The notes under the pieces are model-generated. The model was not told the DNA's origin. It ran no database searches and was given only the letters and a program-made list of their open reading frames with translations. DNA of 64,000 nucleotides from Dyadobacter flavalbus. Its GTDB lineage: Bacteria > Bacteroidota > Bacteroidia > Cytophagales > Spirosomataceae. The stretch is from assembly GCF_006149045.1 (NCBI RefSeq), contig NZ_VBSN01000071.1, forward strand, positions 124,001-188,000, read 5' to 3'. How positions within the stretch are numbered: position 1 is the first letter of the stretch; the number at the start of each line of letters is the position of its first letter. Position numbers and translations under genes: made by a program. This document shows, piece after piece, positions 36,811-47,200 of this stretch.

Positions 36811-37650
36811 TCATTTCGGGCGCGCTTTTTCCTTGAAGAAATCAATAGCGATTCCGGAGAGTATTTTTCCTTTTTCATCGGGCATTTCATGGCCGGTATT
36901 GGGATACACACACAATTGTCCAAACCGAAGTGCTTTATAGAGTGCCATGCTGTGTTCCAGTTTGATCATGTCTCTGTCTCCGCGTATGATGAGTACGGGA
37001 ATATGAATTAGAGCCAATTTTTCATCCGGTATTTTAATTTCCCTTTCCCACATTTTCTGGTTTTCCTGCCAGAATCTGATCCATTTTTCGGGTTCTGGAT
37101 TTATTCGCTGATAATTTTCCAGCCAATCCTTATCTTCTTTTACAGCTTCTACCGTGTATTCCTTTAAAAGTTCACGCGCCTCTCGGGTCAGTCCGCTTGA
37201 TCTGGAATTGGAAGCGCCACTGACCACTTTTTTAATTTTGTCCGGCCTGTTTGCTGCCAGCAGCAACGACGTGTTGCCACCCATGCTCCATCCCATTGCA
37301 TAGGCACTGTCGAGTTTTAGCTGGTCAATAAGCTGAGAACAGTAATCGGCCAGCAGTTCTCCGCTCAGGCTGTCTGCATGTTCGGATCGGCCGTGACCGG
37401 GGGCATCCGGAGTAATTACCCGGAAATGCCGGGATAGTTCGGGTATGATGCCGGAAAGGTTTTCGATAGTGCCCAGTCCGGGGTGAAGAAGCAGCAGAGG
37501 AATGCCTTGTCCATACTCCTCGTAGTAAATCCTTGTGCCGTATATGGTTAAATACTTTCCGTTGTTTGAGCCATATTTCGCTGGCTTTTCTGCCTTTTTG
37601 CAGGATGTGAAAAGGAAGCCCGAAAGTAATAAGCAAAGAATGGATTTCAT
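36811..37650 (-). CDS. Alpha/beta hydrolase lipoprotein
   Basis: A 279-residue alpha/beta hydrolase. The signal peptide ends in FLFTSCKK, so Cys17 is the probable lipid-attachment site. The fold markers are LLLHPGLG (oxyanion region, 53-60), APGHGRSE, nucleophile Ser122 in GWSMGG, acid Asp225 or Asp227 (IIRGDRD) and His254 (NTGHEMP). It most likely acts as an esterase or C-C hydrolase in the cell envelope. It is divergent from the MarR efflux operon with a 237-base spacer; whether it is part of the same response is unknown. Confidence 0.85.
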   Translation of the reverse strand: MKSILCLLLSGFLFTSCKKAEKPAKYGSNNGKYLTIYGTRIYYEEYGQGIPLLLLHPGLGTIENLSGIIPELSRHFRVITPDAPGHGRSEHADSLSGELLADYCSQLIDQLKLDSAYAMGWSMGGNTSLLLAANRPDKIKKVVSGASNSRSSGLTREARELLKEYTVEAVKEDKDWLENYQRINPEPEKWIRFWQENQKMWEREIKIPDEKLALIHIPVLIIRGDRDMIKLEHSMALYKALRFGQLCVYPNTGHEMPDEKGKILSGIAIDFFKEKARPK

Positions 37651-37838
37651 CTCGGTTCGTCAGGGCGACGTTTTTAAGCGGTGAAGTATAACTGTTTAAA
37701 ATCGTATACGCGGCTTTTTGAAGGAATGTTGAATATCCGGCAAATTTGCCAAGGCTGTCAATGGAACGTGAAAGTCGTTTAGGTGTAATTGGTTGTTATG
37801 TCGGTCCTTTTAATCCTGAAAATTTTATTATGAAAATA

Positions 37839-37870
37839 TTTGGTTGATAACTCAACCTATTATATATTTG
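37839..37870 (+). promoter_or_regulatory. Promoter of the MarR-efflux operon
   Basis: TTTG at 37839-37842 and TATATTTG at 37863-37870 with a 20-base spacer match the Bacteroidota vegetative promoter in both elements. Transcription would start near 37877, about 11 bases before the MarR ATG. Confidence 0.8.
37842..37857. promoter_or_regulatory. MarR operator inside the promoter spacer
   Basis: GGTTGA-TAAC-TCAACC is a perfect 6-bp dyad with a 4-base centre. It lies between the -33 and -7 boxes, so a bound MarR dimer would block RNA polymerase. The size and symmetry are typical of MarR-family sites. Autorepression by the first gene of the operon is the natural reading. Confidence 0.65.
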
Positions 37871-37887
37871 CATATAATTTTACTGCA

Positions 37888-38358
37888 ATGACTGACAGAG
37901 AAAAACAATTTGAGGAGAAGATTGAGCAGCAAATGGGGGCCTTGGTGATGTTCAATATCAATCGTGTTGCACATTTATTTGCTAAAAAGGGGAACCGTGA
38001 GCTGGCAAAAACCAGCTTTTCCTTGTTAATGGAACAACTGCCGGTACTGTTCATCGTGCATGCAGCTGACGAACTCTATTCGCAGCAGGATATTGCCAAT
38101 GCGTTACAGAAAGACAAGGCAGGCATTCAGCGCTCCATACAAACATTGGTGCGTGACGGCTATCTGAGGGTGACTTCGGATGCTTCGGATCGCCGTAAAA
38201 ACCTGATTGAAATGACACCGGCAGGAAAAAAAATAATTGAACAGGTTTCTGAAACGGCCCGTAACATGGACAAGCTGGTAACGGATCAGCTGGAACCCGG
38301 GGAAGTGGAAACCTTGACGCGATTGCTGAATAAAGTGACAGTTATACTAAGAAGTTAA
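37888..38358 (+). CDS. MarR-family transcriptional regulator
   Basis: A 156-residue winged-helix regulator. The start at 37888 (MTDREKQFEEK) is chosen over a TTG upstream because it follows the mapped promoter at the right distance. The winged helix has DIANALQKDKAGIQRSIQTLVRDGYL and the wing TSDASDRRKNLIEMTPAG, with the DxRxxR-like basic motif that contacts DNA. N- and C-terminal helices would form the dimer. It heads an efflux operon and probably represses it through the dyad at 37842 until a small toxic molecule binds. Confidence 0.92.
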   Translation: MTDREKQFEEKIEQQMGALVMFNINRVAHLFAKKGNRELAKTSFSLLMEQLPVLFIVHAADELYSQQDIANALQKDKAGIQRSIQTLVRDGYLRVTSDASDRRKNLIEMTPAGKKIIEQVSETARNMDKLVTDQLEPGEVETLTRLLNKVTVILRS

Positions 38359-38431
38359 CATTTATCCATATAGTTGATACCTCTACCATAGAGCCGTCAA
38401 CAATATTATTTTTTCTTTGATTCTTACAATT

Positions 38432-39760
38432 ATGAAAAGAGTTTTTGTTTTACTGTCTTCCTTGTTCCTGTTTGGCGCAGTGCAGGGAAATGCCCAGTCA
38501 AGCTTGTCGCTGAAACAGTGCATTGACTACGGCCTCGAACATTTCGGGACAGTGCGGCTTGCGGATTATCAGAAGCAAACAGCCGATCAGCAGGCTCGTC
38601 AGGCACTGGGGCTGTATTTGCCGCAGGTCAGCGGCACGGGAAATTTTACGGACAATATCAAACTGCAGACTTCGGTGATACCAGCCGGGATTTTTGGTCC
38701 GGAACCAACCCGGATTGCATTTGGCCAGAAATACCAGACCAATGTAAGCGCCACGGCTACACAGGTCATTTATGACAAAGCACTGCTTCTTGGGATTAAA
38801 GCCAACAAGCCCAATCAGCAGCTCGCCGAACTGAACAGCCGCCAGACCAAGGAAGATATCATTTACAATATCACCAGCAATTATTATCAGGTCTTTGTGG
38901 CCAAACAGCAGATCGGGCTGCTGCGCGATAACCTTGAACGTACACAACAGGTACTCGATGTCCTGAAACTGCAGCGCGACAACGGCGTGATCCAGCCGGT
39001 GGATTATACGAACACGGAAGTTACTTACAACAACACGCGTTCACAGCTTTCGGTTGCGGAAAACGATCTTAACCTTGCGCTAAACCGGCTGAAGTATCAA
39101 ATGGGACTTGCACAGGACCAGCAGATTACTTTGCCAGATTCTCTGCCGCAGGACCAGGTCCCGGTAGCCGGAAACATGCAGTTTGATGTGAATAATCTGG
39201 CTGGTTACCAGCAGGGAGAAACCAATATTGCATTGCAGCGGCTGCAGCTCGAACGCATTCGTGCCGGTTACCAGCCTACGTTGAGCGCATCGGCTAGTTA
39301 CGGTACGCTGGCATTCGCCAATGACTTCGGTGCCGCATTCAGAAACTTCAACGGGTTCGGAAGTGTAGGGCTTTCCTTAAGAGTACCGATTTTCGACGGA
39401 TTGCAGCGGGATGCGCAGATCAACCAGCAAAAACTGACCGTCATGACGCAGGAGGAACAGCAGCGGCTGAACGCTTCGGCCTTTCAGCTGCAGTTCAACA
39501 ATTCCCAGTCGCAGCTGCAGCGTGCGCAGATTACGGTCCAGAACGACCAGCGTACCGTGCAGCAGGCACAGGAAGTTTACAATATTACCACACTGCAGTA
39601 TAAACAAGGTGTAAAAGCACTGAGTGACCTGATCAATGCGGATAATTCTTACCGTCAGGCCCAGTCCAACTATATCAATTCGCTGATCGATTTTTATCAG
39701 GCCCGCCTCGATCTGGAACAGTCACAGGGCACATTATTATCATTTTACAATCAACTCTGA
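38432..39760 (+). CDS. TolC-family outer-membrane efflux protein
   Basis: A 442-residue TolC-like channel with a signal peptide ending in GNAQ (start at 38432). Two homologous halves of long coiled-coil helices are visible, each with the usual amphipathic heptads; the C-terminal one (LQRAQITVQNDQRTVQQAQEVYNITTLQYKQGVKALSDLINADNS, spread over about 355-400) matches the OEP family. It trimerises to form the exit duct for the adaptor and RND pump encoded downstream, 17 bases before the adaptor gene. The first position after the regulator, before adaptor and pump, is common in Bacteroidota. Confidence 0.92.
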   Translation: MKRVFVLLSSLFLFGAVQGNAQSSLSLKQCIDYGLEHFGTVRLADYQKQTADQQARQALGLYLPQVSGTGNFTDNIKLQTSVIPAGIFGPEPTRIAFGQKYQTNVSATATQVIYDKALLLGIKANKPNQQLAELNSRQTKEDIIYNITSNYYQVFVAKQQIGLLRDNLERTQQVLDVLKLQRDNGVIQPVDYTNTEVTYNNTRSQLSVAENDLNLALNRLKYQMGLAQDQQITLPDSLPQDQVPVAGNMQFDVNNLAGYQQGETNIALQRLQLERIRAGYQPTLSASASYGTLAFANDFGAAFRNFNGFGSVGLSLRVPIFDGLQRDAQINQQKLTVMTQEEQQRLNASAFQLQFNNSQSQLQRAQITVQNDQRTVQQAQEVYNITTLQYKQGVKALSDLINADNSYRQAQSNYINSLIDFYQARLDLEQSQGTLLSFYNQL

Positions 39761-39777
39761 GCATTCGAACGAACATC

Positions 39778-40833
39778 ATGAAAAAGTCAACCATCTTCGT
39801 CGTTGTAGCTATTTTGGCGATTGCTGCGCTAATCGGCTTCCGACTGTCTTCCAACAAAAAGAAGATAGATGAAAAAAATCAGGTCCCGACCAATACCAAC
39901 GTTGCCATTCCGGTAACCGTAGCCAGGGTTGAAGAAGGTACCGTTACCCAGCAGCTTGTTAAAACCGGAAATCTGATCCCGTTCAAACAGGCAAGTATTA
40001 CCGCCACCACGGGCGGTCAGGTTGTCAAAGTGAATTATGAACTCGGTTCTTTTGTAAAAGAAGGTGCCGTGCTCGTGCAGCTCGACAACCGTCTGAAAGA
40101 GCTTTCCCTTGAAGCTACCAAACTGAGCATTGACAAACTGGACAAGGATGTGAAACGTTATAACACCCTTCTGGCCGGCAATGCGACGACCGAAATCCAG
40201 GTGAACGAAACGAAATACAATTACGAGAATGCAGTGAACCAGGCGGATCAGATCAGGAAGCAGATTCAGGATGCGAATGTAAAAGCGCCGATCAGCGGTC
40301 AGATTGTTGCCAAGAATATTGAGCCCGGTGAGTACGTGTCGCCAGGAACGGTTCTCGGAACGGTGCTGGATGTGAACCGTTTGAAAGTAAATGTACTGGT
40401 GAATGAAAGCGACGTTTACAGCCTGAAAGTAGGGCAGAACGTCAGCCTTTCGGCGGATGTTTTTCCGGGCAAAAAATTCAGCGGACGTATTTCGTTCATT
40501 TCGCCGCAAGGCACCGACGAGCATAATTACCCGGTCGAAATTACGCTGGCCAACAATGCCGGGCTGAAAGCCGGAACGTTTGTAAATGTGGATTTTTCAC
40601 GGACCTCCAACCAGAAAGCGTTGCAGATCCCGCGCTCGGCGCTGGTTGAAAGTATCAAAAACCCTTATGTATATGTTGTGGAAGGGAATGTAGCCAATCA
40701 GCGGAAAATCAAAGTAGGCCGCGATATGGGCGATACGATTGAAGTAATAGAAGGCCTTTCGGCCGGTGATCAGGTGGTGACCACAGGCCAGCTGAACCTG
40801 ACTAACGGCAAGACCGTACAAATCACAAAATAA
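39778..40833 (+). CDS. RND efflux periplasmic adaptor subunit
   Basis: A 351-residue membrane-fusion protein. One N-terminal helix (about 5-22) anchors it; no lipobox is present. Beta-barrel, lipoyl and alpha-hairpin parts follow in the usual order: ITATTGGQVVKVNYELGSFVKEGAVLVQLD (lipoyl first half, about 72-102), a short coiled coil (about 103-160), VKAPISGQIVAKNIEPGEYVSPG (lipoyl second half), then the barrel and membrane-proximal domain with LQIPRSALVE. It links the TolC-type duct to the RND pump, encoded 12 bases downstream. Confidence 0.93.
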   Translation: MKKSTIFVVVAILAIAALIGFRLSSNKKKIDEKNQVPTNTNVAIPVTVARVEEGTVTQQLVKTGNLIPFKQASITATTGGQVVKVNYELGSFVKEGAVLVQLDNRLKELSLEATKLSIDKLDKDVKRYNTLLAGNATTEIQVNETKYNYENAVNQADQIRKQIQDANVKAPISGQIVAKNIEPGEYVSPGTVLGTVLDVNRLKVNVLVNESDVYSLKVGQNVSLSADVFPGKKFSGRISFISPQGTDEHNYPVEITLANNAGLKAGTFVNVDFSRTSNQKALQIPRSALVESIKNPYVYVVEGNVANQRKIKVGRDMGDTIEVIEGLSAGDQVVTTGQLNLTNGKTVQITK

Positions 40834-40845
40834 ACTAAATAAACT

Positions 40846-43800
40846 ATGTCAGTTACCGAAGTAGCCGTTAAACGGCCGTTGTTGATCCTCACGGTCTTCA
40901 TTGTACTGATCCTGTTTGGTGCATTGAGTTACAAAGAATTATCATACAACTTGCTGCCCAAGTTTGAAGCCAATGTAATCAGTGTGGCCACCACTTATCC
41001 CGGCGCATCCGCCGATGAGGTGGAGACCAATGTAACGAAACGCGTTGAAGATGCACTTTCATCACTGGAAGGTCTGGACCGCATGACTTCCACTTCTCAG
41101 GAAAGTGCTTCCATTATCGTTATCCAGCTTAAAAACGGGGTGAATACAACCCTTGCACAACAGGATGCACAGCGTAAAGTGGAGCAGATCCTGAACGACC
41201 TGCCCGATGAAGCCGAGCGTCCGATCATCAATAAATTTTCGACCGACGAAATTCCGGTACTCCGTATGGGGGTAACCGCGAACCTTGCACCGACTGCACT
41301 TTATGACCTGATTGATGACAACATCAAGCCACAGCTTTCCAACGTGTCCGGTGTCGGACAGGTGAATGTGATCGGCGGAAGTGAGCGTGAGATTCAGGTG
41401 AATGTAAACCAGGACAAGCTGCGTGCCTACGGCATTTCCATTACGCAGGTATCGCAGGCCATTGCAGCAGCCAACACCAGCTATCCGGCCGGATCGGTGG
41501 AAACGCGTGAGCAGCAGTTCTCGATCCGTTTCGATGCCTCCGTGGAAACCATGGCGCGTTTGCGGAACCTGATTGTTGCACGTAAAACCAACGGCAGCGA
41601 AGTACAGCTGAAAGATGTGGCCGAAGTAGTGGATGCAACCGTAAAACCAACGGCTATCAACCACATCAACGCGCAGCCTTCCATCGGTATGCAGATCCAG
41701 AAACAATCCGATGCCAATGCGGTTTCGGTTAGTGAGCTTACGCGCGCCCGGATCGCAGAACTTGAAAAACAGTACAGCAACATCAACCTGAAATTCAACA
41801 TTGCCAACGACCAGTCGGTGTACACACTGGCTTCTGCCGATGCCGTGGTTTTTGACATGATGCTTGCGATTGTGATCGTATCGATAGTGATGCTGCTGTT
41901 TTTGCACAGTTTCCGCTCAGCGATGTTTGTGCTTGTGGCGTTGCCATCTTCCATGATCCCGACTTTTGCATTGATGTACCTGATGGGATTTTCGTTGAAC
42001 CTGATGACGCTGATGGCGCTTTCACTGGTTGTCGGTATTCTGGTCGATGACTCCATTGTGGTTCTGGAAAACATTAACCGTCACCTTGAAATGGGGAAAG
42101 ACAAGCGGAGGGCTGCACTGGAAGGCCGGAGTGAAATCGGCTTTACTGCGCTTGCGATTACCCTTGTGGACGTCGTGGTGTTTGTGCCGCTGGCAATGAC
42201 AGGCGGTCTGATCGGGAACATCCTGCGTGAGTTTGCGCTGGTGGTTGTATTCTCGACATTGATGAGCTTGATCGTTTCATTCACCTTGACACCGCTTCTG
42301 GCTTCCCGTTTCGGAAAGGTTGAAATCCTGAGCCGCAATTCGTTGTGGGGCCGTCTGAACCTTGGTTTTGAAAATATTATAACCCGTATTACCAACTGGT
42401 ACGGCCGTGTGCTCGAATCGTCTTTACGTCATAAAAGATGGGTTTTCATTGCCGTGATTGCGATGCTGTTTGGCGCTATTGCACTGGTTCCGGCCGGATT
42501 TATCGGTGCTGCATTCATGCCGCAGGCGGATCAGGGCGAAATGGCGATCAACATAGAGCTGGCTCCGACTGCCTCTATTTATCAGACCAATGCAGTAGCC
42601 CAGCGTGCCGAAGAAATCATTATGAAGCATCCGGAAGTCATGAACGTGTTTTCCAATGTCGGTTATACCAGCAGCGGTATCGCCACGTCTTCCAATGCCA
42701 ACGTTGCCGATATCAACGTGAAAATTGTTGACAAGAAAGAGCGGACGATTTCAACCGATGATTTCGGCCAGATGCTGAAAAAAGAAGTAGGGCAGATCCC
42801 GGGTGTGAAAGTGACGGTTAGTCCTGTCGGGCTGGTCGGTAACTCGCAGGCGCCGATACAGATTGCCGTTAAAGGAACAGATTTGAAAGACATTCGTAAA
42901 ACTGCTGAAATCGTTATGAATGTTGTCAAGTCGGTTCCGGGGACACAGGACGTCAAATATTCCGTAAAAGATCCGAAGCCGGAGGTTTCTGTAAACCTGG
43001 ATCGTGAAAAAATGGCTCAGCTGGGAATCAACGCGGCAGAAGTAGGCGGTGCCCTGCAGAATGCCTTCCGCGGAAATGACCAGTCAAAATTCAAGCAAAA
43101 CGGAAATGAATACGACATCCTGATCAGTCTTGACCAGTTTGACCGCACAAGCGCGAACGATATCAGCCGTCTGACATTCGTAAACAATCAGGGCAGGACT
43201 TTTGAGCTATCGCAGTTTGCCAGTATACAGGAACAGATCGGCGAGAGCGTTCTGGAACGTGTAGACCGCTTGTCTTCGGTAACGGTCAATGCACAGGTTG
43301 TAGGCCGTCCGGTCGGAACGGTTGGTGCCGATATTCAGGCTAAAATGGCGCAGCAGAAGCTTCCAACCGGCGTAAGTATCCAGTATCTTGGCCAGCTGCA
43401 GCAACAGTCGGATGCCTTCGGAAGTCTTGGCCTTGCATTGCTGATTGCCATCGTGCTGGTGTATTTCATTATGGTGGCGCTTTACGAAAGTATTATTTAT
43501 CCGTTTGTGGTTCTGTTCTCGATTCCGGTAGCACTTATCGGCGCGTTCCTGGCGCTGGCGCTGACCATGGAAAGCCTTACGGTGTTCTCGATTGTGGGTA
43601 TGATCATGCTGCTGGGTTTGGTGGCCAAGAATGCGATACTGATCGTGGATTTTACCAATCAGCTGAAAGCCGAAGGAAAAGATGTGGTGCATGCATTGAT
43701 TGAAGCCGGAAAAGAGCGTTTGCGCCCGATCCTGATGACAACGCTAGCGATGATCCTGGGTATGCTGCCGATTGCTTTGGCCAGCGGTGCCGGTGCGGAA

Positions 43801-43962
43801 ACCAAAAACGGTATGGCTTGGGTAATTATCGGCGGACTTACTTCGTCCATGTTGCTGACACTGCTCGTAGTGCCTTCCACTTATCTGGTCATTGACCGTC
43901 TGAAAGCACGTTTTACCAGAAAAAAAGCCGTCGCAGCTGAAAACCTGGAAGTTGTGAATTAA
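40846..43962 (+). CDS. RND multidrug efflux permease (HAE-1/AcrB-like)
   Basis: A 1038-residue inner-membrane proton antiporter. It starts with VTEVAVKRPLLI, has 12 predicted helices and two large periplasmic loops, and in helix 4 carries the proton-relay aspartates in GILVDDSIVVLENINRH. The C-terminal half has MIMLLGLVAKNAILIVDF and ERLRPILMTTLAMILGMLPIALASG. It expels lipophilic drugs or envelope toxins through the adaptor and TolC-like channel. Substrates cannot be inferred. A strong hairpin terminator follows at 44005. Confidence 0.95.
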   Translation: MSVTEVAVKRPLLILTVFIVLILFGALSYKELSYNLLPKFEANVISVATTYPGASADEVETNVTKRVEDALSSLEGLDRMTSTSQESASIIVIQLKNGVNTTLAQQDAQRKVEQILNDLPDEAERPIINKFSTDEIPVLRMGVTANLAPTALYDLIDDNIKPQLSNVSGVGQVNVIGGSEREIQVNVNQDKLRAYGISITQVSQAIAAANTSYPAGSVETREQQFSIRFDASVETMARLRNLIVARKTNGSEVQLKDVAEVVDATVKPTAINHINAQPSIGMQIQKQSDANAVSVSELTRARIAELEKQYSNINLKFNIANDQSVYTLASADAVVFDMMLAIVIVSIVMLLFLHSFRSAMFVLVALPSSMIPTFALMYLMGFSLNLMTLMALSLVVGILVDDSIVVLENINRHLEMGKDKRRAALEGRSEIGFTALAITLVDVVVFVPLAMTGGLIGNILREFALVVVFSTLMSLIVSFTLTPLLASRFGKVEILSRNSLWGRLNLGFENIITRITNWYGRVLESSLRHKRWVFIAVIAMLFGAIALVPAGFIGAAFMPQADQGEMAINIELAPTASIYQTNAVAQRAEEIIMKHPEVMNVFSNVGYTSSGIATSSNANVADINVKIVDKKERTISTDDFGQMLKKEVGQIPGVKVTVSPVGLVGNSQAPIQIAVKGTDLKDIRKTAEIVMNVVKSVPGTQDVKYSVKDPKPEVSVNLDREKMAQLGINAAEVGGALQNAFRGNDQSKFKQNGNEYDILISLDQFDRTSANDISRLTFVNNQGRTFELSQFASIQEQIGESVLERVDRLSSVTVNAQVVGRPVGTVGADIQAKMAQQKLPTGVSIQYLGQLQQQSDAFGSLGLALLIAIVLVYFIMVALYESIIYPFVVLFSIPVALIGAFLALALTMESLTVFSIVGMIMLLGLVAKNAILIVDFTNQLKAEGKDVVHALIEAGKERLRPILMTTLAMILGMLPIALASGAGAETKNGMAWVIIGGLTSSMLLTLLVVPSTYLVIDRLKARFTRKKAVAAENLEVVN

Positions 43963-44004
43963 ACACTCCATTATTGATAAAATGCCAGTTCAGGGCTGAA
44001 ACTG

Positions 44005-44043
44005 AAAATGCTCCGGAATAAATAAACCGGAGCATTTTTTTAT
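44005..44043 (+). terminator. Terminator of the RND operon
   Basis: AAAATGCTCCGG and CCGGAGCATTTT form a perfect 12-bp stem around a 10-base A/T loop, with a T run through 44041. It begins 43 bases after the pump stop codon. Confidence 0.9.
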
Positions 44044-44154
44044 TTGAAATCTTAAATCGTAACTGTTCCTTTACACCAATTGCCTGAAAGTATTGTCCTG
44101 TTTATCAGGTTGTTTTCAATTCAACGGGTGTAATCCAGAACTTGCATACTGCAT

Positions 44155-44200
44155 AAACAGGAAAGCCGCACATTTTCAAACATGTGCGGCTTTCCTGTTT
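44155..44200. terminator. Perfect 19-bp inverted repeat between convergent genes
   Basis: Positions 44155-44173 and 44182-44200 are exact reverse complements around an 8-base loop (TTTCAAAC); the arm runs from AAACAGG to CGCACAT. It lies 19 bases past the stop of the type IX cargo gene and is the natural terminator for it, working in either direction since A/T-rich ends flank both sides. The stem is unusually long and flawless. Confidence 0.75.
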
Positions 44201-44218
44201 ATATTACCTTTCAGCTTT

Positions 44219-47200
44219 TTACTCGGTCACCAGCATTTTGATGACTTCGGTTGCTGCTTGCGACTGTATTTTCAGCATGTAAATGCCTGTGCTCAAAGTC
44301 AGATCAGAAATATTCACCTCCGCTTTTTCTCCTGCTTTTGCATCCTGAGTTGTCCGGACTGCATACCCTTTTCCTGCGCTGCTGACCAGCTCAAAGGAAA
44401 TTGGGCCTGCATGCTGCATGGAAAGTGAAACCGTAAACTGTTTCTTAACCGGGTTGGGGTAAATGCTTGACCCCTGTTCAGCCTGCGCGTTTTCTGCCAT
44501 GATCCCTTCCTGATTTAAGCGGGCCGAGCTGTTGCTGACAGATGCAGGCTGAATAACTAACTGCGGCGGATTGGCGCTGTTTTCCTTGCTGTTAAAAACC
44601 AGTCTGGTGTTCCGGTTGTTCGGGTCAGCCAGAAGCAAAGTCACAAGATTACTGCCGGACGCTTGCTGCGCTTTTACATAGCTGGTCACATCGATCTCGT
44701 AATATTTGTATTTGTCATTCACAGCCACCGAGCCCAGTGAAGCAGTCGAAGCAGCCGGTGCGTTGTTTTTGCTGATGCCGTTTTCAGTCCAGCTGTCATT
44801 ATCCACGCCGTATGCATGCACGTAAATATCCTTGCTGTTTTCATGGTTATGACCATAGATGCGCAGTTTGGCCGAGCCTGCGTTAACCGTTTGCGGCAGC
44901 TGAAAACGAATATAAGACGAACGTTTAATGGAAGCATCACCGGCTGCACTCTTGACATCCAGCTCAGGCAGGTTGCCGTAGTTTGTGGCACTGTAACTGC
45001 CATCCCGCACATAGGCATCTGCAACGGCATTCAAGGATTGGGTTGCCGGAATGACTTCAATGGCTGAAACGCGGGGCAGGTCTGCTGCGCCGGTCAGAAA
45101 GTCGATGTTGAGCATGCCGTCTGTAACGTTGACAGTGAAGGTTTCTGCGGTGGCAAGCATCGCTCCGCCTGCTTTGGCAAAGATATCATAGTTGGTCAGT
45201 TTGCGGCTGCCTTCCATGTTGACGTGAAACTGCCTGCTGCCTTTTCCGCCCTTTTTGCCCGGAGCCCCGAAGTAGGTTTCAGCAAAGTGCAGGTATACAT
45301 CAAAGGTGCCATTGGGAACCGGAATGTTGTAGCTGAACGAAGGCGAGCAGCGTGCTGACTGATAAAGCACGTCATTGGTCGTATTCAGGATATCTCCGCT
45401 TGCAACCGAGCTGGTCCGGTCAATACCTGCATAATACTTGTCTGCAATGAACAGTTTTTTGGTAGCAGTCGTGAAATCCTGCCCGCCAGCATTGATCCGG
45501 ATGGTATTTGCCATAGGCACTGCATCCTTGTATTGGAACAGCTCGGCGCCGTACATGCCGTTGTCGGCAGAAATCAGAAGCTGGTTGTTTAAGGCTCCCA
45601 TATCATAGAACAGTGTGGAGCCATTCGGGTTCATATCATACGCCAGACTGGTTGTCTGGGCAGTTCCATTTGTTTTCCAGACTTCACGGCCGCTTTGTTC
45701 GTTTGTGGCACTAAAATACAGGGTTTCTCCTATGACTGTTACATGCCGGATGTTTGCCCCGTTTGCCTGTGAACCAATGTTTGTGACCTGCTGAGTGCCT
45801 TCGACTGTTCCGTCACTTTTCCATATCTCTCCTTGTAAATCAGGTACAAAGTAAAAGAAGCCGTTTAGAGCCAGCATATCATGCGTATGAATGGAAGGGT
45901 CTCCATCGTCAGAACGCAACTTTGTCAGGGGAAAGGTGCCCTGCTCCGTACCGTCGGTTCTCCATACGACCTCGCCAAAAATATCATCAAAGGCAGCACC
46001 ATCCCAGACAACAAAAAATAGCAGATCGTTGACGACCGTGAACTTGGAAAAATAATCTTCGTAGGGATTGAATTGTTTGATAATGGTGGTTCCTTCCGCA
46101 GTACCGTCACTTTTTACCAGAAAGCGGTCAACGCTGGATCGATTGGCTTTGGATGTGATGTAGTAAATGAAATTACCTTTTACTGCAATAGATCTGTACA
46201 TGCTCTCGCCCCAGTTAGGAGTTACGTCCTTGACCAGCACAGTACCCTGGGCTGTGCCGTTGCTTTTCCAGAGGTCTATGCTGTTAATGCCGTCATAAGC
46301 ACCAAAGTAAACCTGTCCGTTCATTGTGACTGGTGAAAAAGTGGAAGTTTGCGGGAAGGTTTTAACCAACAGTGTTCCCGCCGTGCTGCCGTCGCTTTTC
46401 CAGAGCTGCATGCTGCTGGTGCCGTTAATAATTCCAAAAAACAGGGTTCCGTTTACATTGATCAGCCCTTGCAATGTGTCTGCTTTGGTAAAATCCTTGA
46501 CCTTGATGGTTGTTGCAGTTGTTCCGCCCGATTTCCATAAACTATGTACCTGTGAACCGTTTCCTCCAACAAAGAATGCGGTTCCGTTCACGTTGGTGAT
46601 CTGCTCGGGATTGGAGCTGTTTGCGCCGCTTATTGCATCCCTGACCAGCACGGTACCGGCCGTACTTCCATCGGTTTTCCAGAGCTCGCGGCCATGGATA
46701 CCGTCATCGGCAGTAAAGTAGGACACACCGTTTACTGCTGTAAAATGAAGCGGCATGGACCCGGCTTTGGCAATGTTGGTCACAGCGCTGGTGCCGCCTG
46801 TAACCATCGTGCTTTTGAAAAGCTCCAGGCCACTGCCTGCATTGCCATTGAAGTACAAGGTTCCGTTGACATTCAGCAGCCTGGAAGCCGTTACATCGGC
46901 CAGAATTTTAGTGCTATATACATCCCCGTTACTCTGCCATAATTTTTCACCGGAGCCGTCATTGGCAACAAAAGCAGCCTTGCTGCCAACAGCTGTGAGT
47001 TCTTTGATATCTGAATTCAGTTCACCGGCACGAATGTCTCTGACCAGTTTAGTGGAAGAAGCTGTTCCGCCGCTTCTCCATAATTCCCGGCCATGTGTGC
47101 CGTCATTTGCCACAAAGAAAAGCTGTCCGTCGGCAGCCCGGAGCATAGAAGGGTCTGATGAAGCCGCACCCGGATTGATGTTTTTGACCAGCACGGTACC

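Noticed and set aside
38373..38401. Inverted repeat GTTGA...TCAAC with nested CTCT/AGAG between marR and tolC genes as a second MarR site
   Set aside because: Arms are short and 19 bases apart, and the centre differs from the operator at 37842; could be a weak hairpin but not supported as an operator.
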